From the NCBI GenBank assembly GCA_028455995.1, contig JABELC010000001.1:434001-498000 (forward strand): 64,000 bases of DNA, written 5' to 3'. Made by a program: the position numbers and the translations under genes. The notes beneath the pieces were generated by a model. It did no database searches. It saw nothing but the letters and a program-made list of their open reading frames with translations, and had not been told where the DNA came from. The DNA is from Scleromitrula shiraiana (lineage: Eukaryota; Ascomycota; Leotiomycetes; Helotiales; Sclerotiniaceae). Positions within the stretch are counted from its first letter, which is position 1; every line of letters begins with the position of its first letter. Shown one piece after another: positions 1 through 11,377 of this stretch.

Positions 1-3000
1 GTTGACTGAGTCCAACCAATCGCGGTTGAGGATCCTTAACAAAACCTATCGAATTTCCTTTGCTGGGTGATCCCACTACCGTCGAATCAATCGAGCCCTT
101 CGGTGTGTGGCGATCCTCATGTGGTTGTTGAGAAACTAAACTAGAAGGTCGAGAGTTTTGCATATCAGAACTCGAAGTACTTGGTGCACGTTCCTTAACG
201 AATCTTAGGGGTAGCTGCACAGTGAAAGTAGACCCCTCTCCAACAGTACTGTTGAGACTAATCGAGCCTCCCATAAGCCCTGCTAATTGCGAGCAAATAC
301 TTAAGCCCAAACCTGTACCGCCATACTTCTTACTCAAACCCAGATCAGCTTGGACGAAAGGTTCAAAAACCCGCTCTTGAAGATGTTCTGCAATACCAGG
401 ACCAGTATCCTCGACTTCAAATTGAAACCACAAAGTTCTAGCATTTATTGGCGGTGGAGTTGGCGACCTCTCATCCTGCTGAATGCGAGCAGTCCTTGGA
501 TCCGTAGGATTGATGACAAGGGCAGTGCCAGCTTGTTTTGCACTGGAGCCAGTTCTCGAGATTTGCCCTGATGCAAGTCCCGAAGTACGTCCTGAAACCT
601 GTGAGCCAGATCCGTTGCGAGTTCGATTGTTCCTTCTCTGTGAACTTTGCTTTGAACCCATCGAATTTCGACTGCCATCCGAAGTATTCTCCACCTCACT
701 AAGACACTTAATTCGAACTTCGACCTTCCCGCCTTCCGGTGTGAACTTGAGGCTGTTGCTGACTAGATTGATAATGATCTGAAGAATTCTGTGTTGATCT
801 CCCCACAAACACATGTCCTTTAATCTGCCAATTCCATTGGGACCCAATGCAGGCAATCGTTTACCAGATGGTTTTTCTTCATACTCAACTTGATCGGTGC
901 CGAGAAAATGAACCCCAAAGTTAATTTTCCCCTCTTCCACCTGTTTACGAAAGATATTCGTGATCTGTTCTTTGATATCTTGCAAGCGAAATTCCTTTTC
1001 TTCCAAATTCAACTGTTGTCCAATTTGATTTTTACTGAAAGTCAATAGATCATTCAGAAGATTCAACAACAAATCGCCGGATTTGTATACCGTCTTCAGA
1101 GAACGTTTAATGCTTTCTAAATCGTTGTCGCTCATACATACCGCTGCCAATATATTAGTACAGATGAACAAGATATTATTTACTTAGAAAAGAGATATAC
1201 TAACCACATAGACCCAGAATACCATTCAACGGTGTCTTAAGCTCATGGGAAATATTGGCGATGAATAAAGTTTTGCTCTCGTTAGCAGCCTCAGCAGCCT
1301 TTTTAGAAATTTGAAGTTGCTCCGTACGTTCAGCGACTTTTGCTTCTAGGCTGGTATATTGTAACAATAGTTCATCGCTCATCTCGTTGAATGTTGAAGT
1401 TAAATCGGTAAGTTCGTCATGAACCCAGTGGGGTCGATCTTGTACTTTCGCTGGAATTTTAAATTCTCTTCGCCTAACAGCCTCGGACTTCTCTATTCGT
1501 GTTATCCGACGTCCTCCATGGGTCAAATTCCTTAGCCGAACCAAAAATCCTGCCTTCTTTGAGCGTTGAGATGTACCTTCGCCATGCTCTTCATCACCAT
1601 CCGGATCGTCGTAATCAAGTCTTTCTGATCTTATACTTCCGTTTGGGGTATAACCTGGAGGAGCAATGGATTGTTTCGTAGCCTCTCTTAGCCTCCTGAT
1701 GGGACGAACGCTGAGATGAGCAATAGGTAAAACCTGTCAAACGTCAACACATGTGTATAATGCAAACTTGAGGTAATACAAAGTCGGATGATCAGGTAAC
1801 ATACCACAAGAAGAATTAGCCCAAAGGTGCCAAACACACAAGCAAGTAGAATATTTCTAAGCTTGATAATAGGTTCCCAAGCCTCGGCATGGGACTGTTC
1901 CACAATCAAAAGCCAATCGACCATTTCACTTGCCGGTCTCGCCCAGCCTACAGAAACTTTCACACCTTGCTCATTCGTTGTTGTTATGAAACTACTCGCA
2001 TTATTAACCTTGGAGTTCTGATCCCCAAACCCATGCCTAGAGTACAATGAATCAGTAAAGTTCCGATGTGATATGAGACGATGATATCGGAGCTTTTAAC
2101 CGCAACAACACGATTGTATCATTCGATCTCCAGTTTCAAACACAAACCCCTGAATACGGGAAACACGAATAGTTCTTAGTAATTGGAGAAAAGGTTAACT
2201 CACAAAATTGCTGGATATTGACCCTCGGTGAAATTCGATGATAGCAAGGTCGTCAGGTTCTTATTATAAACAGAATGCCTATCTGATTGTCCGGCATTAG
2301 GTATAGGAGGAAAAACATATTGGACGGTTGAGTCCTTGAGATCCTCGAGGCTGGGTTTATAACCTGCTGTAGCAGGCCTGCTTGCATATTTAAACTGATT
2401 CTCACGTCGATTGGGTCCAGCTATTAGGACTATTCCCGTATCATCCAAGCCTTCCCGAGAGTTGATAACATCAATCAAGGAAGTAGCAGCAGCTACCACA
2501 GTCATATACCCCAATACATTATCAGAATTCGAATTGTCGACTATAGCCATGGTCAATGACACAAGAGCGTAAGTATTGTTGATCTGAAGAGGTCCAAGTA
2601 ATAACGCGGCGCTTTTATTGAGAGGATAATCTGCAAAGGCGTATACGGATGTGAGATTCGATCCTGGCGAGTTTTGATCTGATGTGGATGTTGGAATATA
2701 TGATACATTCGGATATAAAGCAGTCGGATATCCCTGGTCCTGATCTCCCAGGAAAATCTGTGATCCATCGGTCCTGTTATATGGAAGCTCGATACCTATT
2801 ACGGCTCCTCATGATCAGAATTGGTGTATATATAAGATAATGTAAGAAACTTACCATTCCCAGCTGCTGTAGCATTCAATATCCCATTTGGCGAACCTGT
2901 CTGATTTCTTGAGAATATGATCATCTGTAATAGAGCAGATAAGCCTCCAGAAGCTAAAGCGCTTTGGATATCCTCTTTAGCATCGGTCCAATTGCTTTCA

Positions 3001-3263
3001 GATGTATTTCCAGCGTAAAAATTGCGAAGTGACTGTTGTATGAGAATCCTGGTGACAATTGTCGAACATGTTGCCTGGATGAGCAATAGATCTGCGGCTA
3101 TCTGAGAAGCTTTGAGCGAGGCTGTAAGACTAAGTCCATCTTCCTTGATTTTGACGGTGAAATTGTAATTATTAAACCAAGTTGCAAGAGCGAGAACAAG
3201 CAAGGGAACGAGAGAGGTCACCAGGACGACCAGGCCAAGTTGCTCTCTGATACCAATCCGCAT
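1..3263 (-). CDS. SLN1: SLN1-type (group VI) hybrid sensor histidine kinase, C-terminus outside the window
   Basis: Plasma-membrane osmosensor kinase expected to feed the YPD1-SSK1/HOG phosphorelay. Exons by splice signals and frame: 3263-2855, 2795-2204, 2036-1805, 1733-1205, 1143-1 (continues past the left edge). The start is the ATG at 3263; two codons further upstream the frame has only TTG. Visible protein is about 968 residues: an N-terminal membrane segment (about 9-30), a long N-glycosylation-rich extracellular domain, a second membrane segment near 385-415, a HAMP-like linker, the H-box NISHELKTPLNGILG with phospho-His near 574, an N-box INLVSNSLKF near 705, then G-boxes DTGPGIA and GGTGLGLSI. 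The membrane-loop-membrane layout separates it from group III (Nik1) kinases, which have HAMP repeats and no such domain. The response-regulator receiver domain expected next is not in the window. Family assignment rests on architecture and motif spacing. Confidence 0.9.
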
Positions 3264-4000
3264 TTCCAATACTTCAAATATCGAATTGGAGACCGGTAAG
3301 AGGGAAGTGTCCAGATAATGACTTCAGTCAAATCTGGACCCGTCCGCTGCACTCGGAGATTTCGGATTACCTTTCCAATGCCGTCCGTCTAGTTTAATAT
3401 TATAGGTATCGCTTCGGAATCGTACGATTTATCGGTTTGAGATGCTTGTGGAATTCTGTATGCATTAAGATCGCTTCAAGAAGAAAAAATTTAAAAGAAC
3501 GTCGGTGGTATTTTATGGGTGAATGTGGAAGACGATTAAATGGCTGATCTTTTCATCTAATGTATTTCGAGAAATCGATCCTCCACAATGCTATTTCCTT
3601 TTTCGAAACTAAAAATTAAATATGATAAACTGTCGCATATTCTAGATGTTATCATTCATTATCTGAAAGTGATAGAAATGTACAATGGGTTTAAAGAAGA
3701 GAAGATAGTCTAAGTAATCGTAAATCGATGGTGGTTAGATGTAGGTAGATGTGTAGGTTGAAGATAGAAAATGATAGGAACAAAATTCGGTTGTAGTATT
3801 TTTTTTTTTTTTTTTTTGGATTTGTCTGTCTGCAGAAAAAGGACTCAAGGTCTTCGGTGTCCAGAACATTAAGAAGAAAATGCGAGAATGGAGAAATTTG
3901 ATTGAATAATAATAATAAGCTTATAGCCTTGGAACCTTGAGAGACCCAGGTATGGGTTATGGATTATGGTATGGATGAGTATGCATTGGGTCGAGATTTT

Positions 4001-4027
4001 GGGGGGGGGGGGGGGGGGGGGGGGGGG
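4001..4027 (+). repeat. Poly-G tract, 27 nt
   Basis: Uninterrupted G run on the plus strand, followed by further G-rich sequence to about 4055. It lies about 740 bp upstream of the SLN1 start codon. A transcript of SLN1 starting beyond it would carry the C-rich complement. Confidence 0.95.
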
Positions 4028-4500
4028 AGGGGGAAGGAGAGGGTGGGAGCTTGGGGTGCGGCGGTGCGGCGGTGGTTTCAAAGGTTAGGAGTTATTATTA
4101 AGAGATGTGAGAGGATAGGATAATCTCTGTAGGATACAGAGTAACCCCATGAAAGTTTTACCTACTCAGGTAAGGGAAAGTTTTAACTTGAAGGTAAAAA
4201 AAAATATCTCTGAAAATAAATATAAATCTAAATCTATATAATCTTGATGGCAATTTATATACCGATCCTAATATCCGGTAGGCGTTCAACGATTTGGAAT
4301 ATTTCAATTGGAAGCTACATAGTATATTTTTGAAAGTTAAAAAATATAAAACAAAACGTCTAACAATTTGTCTTTACATTGAAGATATAAATTTCAATAA
4401 TTATATCGTGTACCAGTGAGTATCTGAGTACTGAGATAGCAACAATCTGTCATACTCGTCCATGTGTCCATTTGAATCTTTGAATCAAGATCTACAAGTC

Positions 4501-4556
4501 TATAAGTCTATAAGTCTATAAGTCTATAAGTCTATAAGTCTATAAGTCTATAAGTC
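4501..4556. repeat. 8-bp minisatellite (TATAAGTC)x7
   Basis: Seven perfect head-to-tail copies of TATAAGTC, preceded by a degenerate copy at about 4493-4500. The unit is not a multiple of three and no reading frame crosses it. Confidence 0.97.
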
Positions 4557-5936
4557 TAGAAGGAACATTAGAACAAATACTCTCAGCCTTCAAAAGGTTT
4601 CAAGCGTAAAACTTCTAATGTTCTCCATATGGATCCCTCTTCCTAGGTAATAAGTTCTAATACCTCGGAGCCAGATTAAAAACCGACCCATCTAGAAACT
4701 CTCTCACTTGTGACGTGACAGAGCAATCAATCAAACCAAATCAAACCATATTATATTATATTATGTTATATTATATTATATTGTATTATACGAGATTAAC
4801 ATGGACAAGGGGATTGATTCTTCGCTAATTTCTCAAGATCGTATGTATAATTATAAGAAGACTCAATGGAAGGAAGCATCTATTCAAAAGATTCCTCCCC
4901 TCTCACAATCATAAATAAGATCCAATCCAATCCAATCCAACCACCAGCCATCCAACTACCGCTCAACCCACCACTCTGGAAACCGCGCAAAAAAGAAAAA
5001 AGAAAAGAAAAAGAAAAAGCCTTAGAAACTTCATCCGAACCCACCTGAGCAACATATATATCATGAACCCCAGGATCCAGGATACAAATCCGATTCAACA
5101 ACCAGAACCGACGCGTGTCACCTCGACCGATCCGCTCCCATTCGATTGCCACTATCAATCCCATCACTAATTGGATACTTCTAAAGCCAGTACAAGTACA
5201 ACCTCTAAAAAGTTCCGGTCATTTATCTACTCGTATATTGATATAGAAACTTTTATTCCAATCAGATCGGGGGAGAACATGCTTCACAGGTGTGGTGACA
5301 GGATACAAGGTATGATATATATCAGATCGGATACAAGAGTTGTTCGCCATGGGTATGATAATATGTATACTCGAGTAGTACGAGTACAAAATACACAAAG
5401 ACCGTTTGTACTTAGAACTACCTAGGTACGGAAAATTACCCTCCCGGTAGTTTAGTTTATGCTTATGCTTATGCTTATCACAGCGGTGAATGGTTCGGGA
5501 TGTACCAATTGACGATAAGTATCGATCGTACCACATCTACATCTAGATTCTAGGGCTGTGTAAGGAAGCGCGAGGATCATGTTTGTTTAAGTACAATTTA
5601 TAGCGGATTGGTTCCCATCCTATGTATCTCAATTCTAAAAGTTTAGGATAGAACTAATATGCATCAACCATTCGAATACAAATGTTTTGTGTCAAGTCCA
5701 TACATCTGTCGTGACTACTGTCTCAAAACCTACATAGTACATACCTACCTGTGAAATAGGTATTTACAAAATCCCGATGCGTATGCATTATACTTCACAT
5801 TCAACGGTCAGACACTGAACGAGTAGATCTACTCTACTCATCCATAATTGCAGTACATGGGTAAAGAATACGATTAAGTTACAAATAGAAAGAAAGCTTC
5901 CAAACAGTTCAGTTCGACATAAAAATCGCGGATTTC

Positions 5937-5964
5937 ATCTATCTATCTATCTATCTATCTATCT
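5937..5964. repeat. Tetranucleotide microsatellite (ATCT)x7
   Basis: Seven perfect ATCT copies in non-coding DNA of the SLN1 upstream region. Confidence 0.95.
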
Positions 5965-6185
5965 ACGCATATCACGCATGGCTGAGAATTCCTAAAAACG
6001 AAAGCAAGAAGAGATTGTTACTCCAGATTATATAGTCCTTGTCTTACTCCTCCTTCTATCCACCTCTACTCTCCTCCACATATCTAGCCCATCATATCTA
6101 TGCTTCTACCCACCACCTACTATCCATACAAAGTAATATATCATATCGAGATCCTCTATCCATCCCTAGATATTTCTTTTCTTTT

Positions 6186-6218
6186 CCTTTCCTTTCCTTT
6201 CCTTTCCTTTCCTTTCCT
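6186..6218. repeat. Pyrimidine pentamer tract (CTTTC)n
   Basis: About six or seven tandem CTTTC/TTTCC units within a longer pyrimidine-rich stretch; start and end are approximate. Confidence 0.85.
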
Positions 6219-6885
6219 CTCAACATCTAAATCAATCCATTCAGTCTAGCCATGAACCATGCAATATAATATAATACAACACCGTAACACCAAACTTGTG
6301 AGTTGCAACTCTCGCTGTTACTGTTGGGTATCTTGGAATGTTTGTCTAGCGGTTAGATGGGGAGATTGTATGGTAGATATAGGTAGATAGATATATAGAT
6401 ATTATAATTTAATACATATATATACATATATATATCCGGTAGAAATATAAGATCAGACTCTTTGCAGAAACATCGGTAATATATATATCAGTCTAAAAGT
6501 ACTATAACATATCTACTGTAGGTAGGATTACCCATGCATCTGTGCTCATTACTTTGAACAGTCGAGTTCTTAGTATCGACGTTTTTGTAAACCATGAGTT
6601 ACTTAGGTTCTATCTATGTATTTTGTTCCCGCTCTCTCTCTCTCTCTCTCAATAAAAACTATATTTATAATCCTCATCCATTTTCTTGCTCTAATGAAAT
6701 AGAAATACAATAATGAAAAGACCTCTTGCAATTCACCTCGGGTGTATCATATTATCATATCATGTTATCCCATCCGACCATGCCAAAACGCCTTCAGTCA
6801 ACCAATCGATCAACCAATTCATCCATAGATCTTAACATACCACTCATCAACCCATCCTCTCCCAAATTACCCCCCCCCCCCAAAA

Positions 6886-8135
6886 CTAACACTCCCCCAA
6901 CAAATCCCACTCCTCACAAACCCTCATAAACTTCGCCACAAACGCCTCCAAATGAAAAATCACCTTCGTCCCCATATTACACCTATGTTCATAAAACGCG
7001 GCCCACTTGACTACCTCCGCCTTCAGCTGATCATCTACCAGCGGCATTAATTTCCAGGTGAGAGTTTTTATAATAGTAGTAGCGGGAATGCAGTGGGTTA
7101 GGAGGTCGTAGAGTTGGGCGCGGATGGCGAGGATTTGTGCGGGCGTGTGCGTGGTCGACATGCTGTGGGCGATGGTTTGGAGGAGGGCTTCCCAGTCGGG
7201 GGGTGGGATGGGGGTGCTGTCTGTGATTGTTTCGCTGGGTGGGAGGGTTAGGTTTGGTTTGTTTGGATGGGGTCGATTTTGAAATGATAGTGAGATGGAA
7301 TGGGATAGGATAGAACAGAAGGAAGAAAATAGAAAAAGAGAAAAAAAAAACTTACTTCTGTGCATTAGCCGCCTCATACATCAACAACGCCCTCCTCAAA
7401 TTCCTCCCACTCTCCCTCGCAACCCTCTCCAAAAACCCCCTACTGACCTCCCACCCCTCCCTCTTCCCGCTCATCTCCAAACACTTTACAACCTCCCCCT
7501 CACTGGGCGCGCCCACCCGAACCAACAACGTCCGACTCCTAATCGGCCCAATAATCCCCGCCGTACTATTAGCCACCAATATCAACCTCACATTCCCACT
7601 ATACTTCTCCATCGTCCTCCTCAGCGCCGCCTGCGCATCCCGACTCAACCCATCCGCCTCATTAATAACCACCACTTTAAACCTCTGCTTGGCTCCCTGA
7701 TCCACCTGCTGCGTCTGCGCCACTTCTTTCAACAACTCGGAGATCACCACGCGATCGTAGTTTCCGACGTCCGAAGGTGTGATTTCTAAATGGTAGAGCG
7801 AGGACACGATGTTGAATTCGAGTTTGCGGGATGAGGAGGTTAGTTGGAAGACCCGGGAATCGATTTTTATTTTTTCGACCGAGGGACCGAAGAGCTCTTT
7901 TAGGGTGCAGACGATGCGGGTTTTTTTGCCGGCGCCGGAGGGTCCGTAGAGGAGGAGATGGGGGAAATCTCCCGATTGTGCCTAGATGGTTGGTGTGAGT
8001 ATGTGTATTTGTGTGGTAGGCAGATGTCCAGATAGATGGAAAACATACGAGTGAACGAAGACGATCGGAAAGATCTTGATGATATGTTAATTGATCAAGA
8101 GATCGGGGTCGGTGTTTATCTACTATCAAAGCCAT
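6886..8135 (-). CDS. RFC5: Replication factor C subunit 5 (small clamp-loader subunit, RFC3 in human naming)
   Basis: AAA+ subunit of the clamp loader that places PCNA on primed DNA, also expected in the Rad17/Rad24-type checkpoint loader. Exons 8135-8049, 7981-7356 and 7234-6886 join in phase to give 353 residues, the usual length for this subunit. Signatures: N-terminal MALIVDKHRPRSLDQL, Walker A GPSGAGKKTR, a degenerate Walker B INEAD instead of DEAD as is usual in this subunit, the run LRRTMEKY, and the sensor region IRSRTLLVRV in place of a classical SRC. The C-terminal exon carries the helical collar domain. Introns are 67 and 121 nt with GTATGT and GTAAGT donors. Base composition is patchy, with C-rich and G-rich blocks alternating along one strand. 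Start is the first ATG of the conserved N-terminus. Confidence 0.95.
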
Positions 8136-9780
8136 TTTTATATGTATTTATGTGGTGGTTTGATGGTGAGTACGATTTGCGATTTGGTATTGAAAATGGA
8201 ATTTGGATGATAGATTTGAAGACGCGAGGGACGCGTCGGTCGTAAAAGTTCGCGTAGAGCCGTTTTGCGGGGTGTCACGTTTATTTTGCACAACATGGGG
8301 AGTTGAGGGAAGGAAAGAAAGACCCATTGAGTGTCTATTCATGGTTTTGATTCGTATTATATCATTATAAATGGTCTTGAATTGGTACGAGATTTATGCG
8401 GCTGAAGTATGATTCGATAACTATTTTTATTGTCGTGTTCCCGAGAAAAGGAGAGAGATAGTCCTTCATTATGATCCAGGTGTACTGTATAGCAATCTAC
8501 CACCAAATACATTTATGAATCACAAAATGATATCAAATCAAAAGTGCATGTTCTCAGTATCTAAATTCCAGTCAGACAACAATATATGCTGATTGTCCAA
8601 AATCAAATCAGAAACCGTAATATTGCCATTTCTCAGCATCAAACCAAACAATGTACAGCACCATTTGAAATCGAAGTAGATATCCAAGATAACAGAACCC
8701 TAATATTAAATCAACTACACACTTATTCAACACAAAATTAGACATCCATCCATTCCTTGCGCACCTGAGATCCATTTATATCACACCGATCAACCCGGAT
8801 AGAGAACAAACATACATACATACATACATAAACCATAACAACGGATCTTCCCCCCCTCTCCTCTGTCTTCCTATTACAGCACACGCTGAGTGATGTATGA
8901 CATGTAGGAAATGTATGAATGTATGAGATACAAGATGCAATAGCAATTAGTTCTACATATTAAGATCCAACAATCCAACAAGCCAATCAATACCTAAAAT
9001 CCACTAAACTAACTAACCAAACAACTAACTAACCGACCAAGTGGTTGGCTGGGTATAAGGAAGCATAAATATCATTATCATCATCGTCGTCGTCGTCGTC
9101 GTCGTCGTCGTCATAAGATCATCGGCCGTAAAGCCATACCACATCAAAGCTGACTAAAAGGGTAGAAAAGGAAAAGAAAGAAAACGGGTATCTGAAATCC
9201 AAATCCAAAAACCAAAGAAGCCAAAAGAAAAAGAGTAGAACAAGGTAAGAAGAACCATCCACCGCTTTTATATTCATATTCTAGAAGAGAGCTAGATAGT
9301 TGTATTTCTTGCGTTCATGTGAATGTGAACGTTGGCGTGATGGTGTATGATACGGTGTGATATGTATTCTGCTGTCTGTATCTTGCTGTATCTGTTGTAT
9401 TGTATTATATTATTTCATCGTTCGTAATTCGTGAGTTCGTTGGTTGGCCGTTAACGCGTTGTTGGGGTGGGGGTTGAGAGTTTTTGTTCTGTTCTGTTTT
9501 GTTTGGGGGAAGGGATTGGTTTATGTGGTTATGGATGGGTATTGGATGGTAAGGAGTGCTGCGCATGATGATGTTGGTGTTGATGTGAATGTGGTACAGT
9601 ATGGTCAAGGAATGAGAAATATCCGCATCCTCCAGTTCGTCCGAGAGAGTGTTTCATGTCGAGAAGGAAAATAGATAGGTGAGATGTAGAGCATACCATC
9701 TGTATACCGCATGTACGTTTCGCAAGCTGCAAACGTTTCTCTAAAATCGAACCCCGAACGGGAAATCAATACCATTGAAT
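8136..9780. other. Gene-free stretch between the RFC5 start and the 3' end of the next gene
   Basis: About 1.6 kb with no supported gene. It should hold the RFC5 promoter (minus strand) and the 3' UTR of the gene ending at 9781. A (GTC)n microsatellite lies at 9084-9112, and a short ACAT repeat near 8815-8830. Confidence 0.55.
9084..9112. repeat. Trinucleotide microsatellite (TCG)n, about 9.7 copies
   Basis: Perfect TCG/GTC repeat of 29 nt in non-coding DNA, flanked by imperfect ATC triplets on the left. Confidence 0.95.
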
Positions 9781-10665
9781 TCAATTCAAATTGAAAGACC
9801 TCGGCGACCTCGGACTTCCAGCTGTAGATGATGACTGTTCAATCGAAGCTCTCCGCTTATGCATCATAGGACTATTTTGCAATTCGCTCACTACCCCCAT
9901 CCATCCATGCCTTTGCGGTCCTCCAGTTCCCTCATTATGTCCCATTGCGTTACTGGTGATTCTTCTCAGTGGCGGTTTGCGAAGTATACTTTCTCCTAAT
10001 GCAGCGGGGATACTATGTCTTGGGGTTCTTTGCTGGTGTGGGGGTGTACCGATATTTCCCCAGCCAGATTTCTCGCCATCTCTTTCCCTCTCTATTTCGT
10101 GTTCCCTCTCTTTTTCTCTTTCCTTTTCCCTATCTCTCTGGTTCTGACTCAAAAGTCCCCGTGAAGTAGCCCCACCATCCGCGATCACAACCCCCAAATA
10201 AGCGACCAAAAATCTCATCCTCAACGCATCCAACCTCATCAATCCATCGCTTAGCCCCCTCCTATTCCAAACCCATACCCATTTCATCCAAACCCTAAGG
10301 CTCATATCGTTTTCCTCTGGATCAACAACCAGTGCTTCCACCTGCTCTCTTAATTCGTCACCACACTTGCGTATCTCACTTAACAATCGTCCCAATCGAA
10401 GACGATCTTGAAGCAAACTCACGCGCGCAATATCGCGATCATAAGCCTCGTTCTCTAGAATCGAATCTTGGATCGTGGAGACATAGGTTCGTAGTTCTGA
10501 TGTGAAGCTGAGACGACTAAGAGTGTAAGTATGTATGAATTGGAAGACTATGATTAGGGAAAGGAAGATGGCAGTCAGAAGGAGGAGAAGGATAGATAAG
10601 GGGGGATATGCATATGTATATACATATTCAGGAGAAAGAGAAGAATTCAGAAGTAATTCCGACAT
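9781..10665 (-). CDS. Hypothetical single-pass membrane protein, 294 aa
   Basis: One uninterrupted reading frame from an ATG to a TGA, 294 residues. I do not recognise the family. A single strongly hydrophobic segment at about residues 22-45 (LSILLLLLTAIFLSLIIVF) follows a short Ser/Tyr-rich N-terminus. Next comes a predicted helical region (about 55-160) with a Trp-rich patch near 128-135. The C-terminal third is low complexity: an Arg/Glu tract (about 177-196, repeats of the type EKEREKERE) followed by a Ser/Pro/Arg tail. The layout, a short lumenal end, one membrane anchor and a cytosolic coiled-coil-like body, is inferred. No intron is needed. It could equally be a lineage-specific gene; frame length and composition argue against a chance frame. 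Confidence 0.7.
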   Translation of the reverse strand: MSELLLNSSLSPEYVYTYAYPPLSILLLLLTAIFLSLIIVFQFIHTYTLSRLSFTSELRTYVSTIQDSILENEAYDRDIARVSLLQDRLRLGRLLSEIRKCGDELREQVEALVVDPEENDMSLRVWMKWVWVWNRRGLSDGLMRLDALRMRFLVAYLGVVIADGGATSRGLLSQNQRDREKEREKEREHEIERERDGEKSGWGNIGTPPHQQRTPRHSIPAALGESILRKPPLRRITSNAMGHNEGTGGPQRHGWMGVVSELQNSPMMHKRRASIEQSSSTAGSPRSPRSFNLN

Positions 10666-11377
10666 TGAAGATGAGGATGCGGTTTATTGGTAGAAGAAAG
10701 ATATGATCTAAATACCTCTATGCGCATATTTGATATATAGAAAAATGGTTATGATTCTTGCAGAAATGAAGACAAGAAAATGAGGTAATAATCAGAGAGG
10801 CAAATAAATGTAGATGGCTGTGGCTTGCCTTACCTTATGTAGTATTTGTTTGTGATTGTACCAATAGGTAACCCTTGCACTTGCAGAGTCATCACATGTG
10901 GTCTTTGAATCGAACATAAAATTTTGCAAGAAAGAGGAGCCCAGGAAAATCCTTGATGGGTTTTTGGAAATTGGGGAGGGGGGTTTTCAATAGTTCCATG
11001 TGCGATTAGGGCAAGACTTGCACCAATATGTATTAGAACTAGACATTGATATGGCTACTCATTTTTTTTTCTGAATTGAGAAAGTTTGGTTCGGTTTTGC
11101 AGTTTTGTAATTTTACCAAATAATGAGAAGTATACCAAAAAGTAGATGATGCAGTGCAATCGAAAGTCTTGGGATGAGACAAATAGAGGGGAGAGTGGAG
11201 TTTTATTTGCCCTGTTTGTAGCGTGGGGTACATAGCCTTACAGTAGTTCAAAAATCATGCAGTGAATAAATCCAACCCAATCCACACCACAATTTTTTTG
11301 AGAATTGACTCAACGACACCAAATCTCATTAGTTATACATACTACCACCTATCTATATATCCGCAAACTCCGCAAAC
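10666..11377. promoter_or_regulatory. Bidirectional promoter interval between the 294-aa membrane protein and BUD32
   Basis: 712 bp between divergently transcribed genes; no coding sequence seen. It should hold both promoters. The BUD32-proximal end is pyrimidine- and CA-rich up to the ATG. No specific binding site is claimed. Confidence 0.4.

Larger units (their letters stand above)
3264..6885. other. 3.6-kb gene-free upstream region of SLN1, rich in simple repeats
   Basis: No convincing coding region on either strand; the short open frames are low-complexity. It separates the RFC5 stop from the SLN1 start, so it should carry the SLN1 promoter and possibly a long leader. It holds a T run (3799-3817), a 27-G run (4001-4027), an 8-bp minisatellite (4501-4556), TATAT-type repeats (about 4745-4790), ATCT repeats (5937-5964), a CTTTC pentamer tract (about 6186-6218), a CT tract (6632-6650) and a C run (6870-6881). 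Confidence 0.6.

Noticed and set aside
5938..6650. Pyrimidine and ATCT repeats considered as a CRISPR-like or repeat-spacer array
   Set aside because: Units are 2-5 bp, contiguous and without spacers; ordinary microsatellites.
7295..7789. Long plus-strand frame opposite RFC5
   Set aside because: Shadow of the minus-strand RFC5 exons, created by C-rich codons; Pro/Arg/His/Asn-rich nonsense.
9791..10169. Two plus-strand hydrophobic frames of 118 and 66 codons
   Set aside because: Complement of the Arg/Glu repeat and basic parts of the 294-aa minus-strand gene; the apparent Ser/Leu/Phe runs are an artefact of CT-rich repeats.
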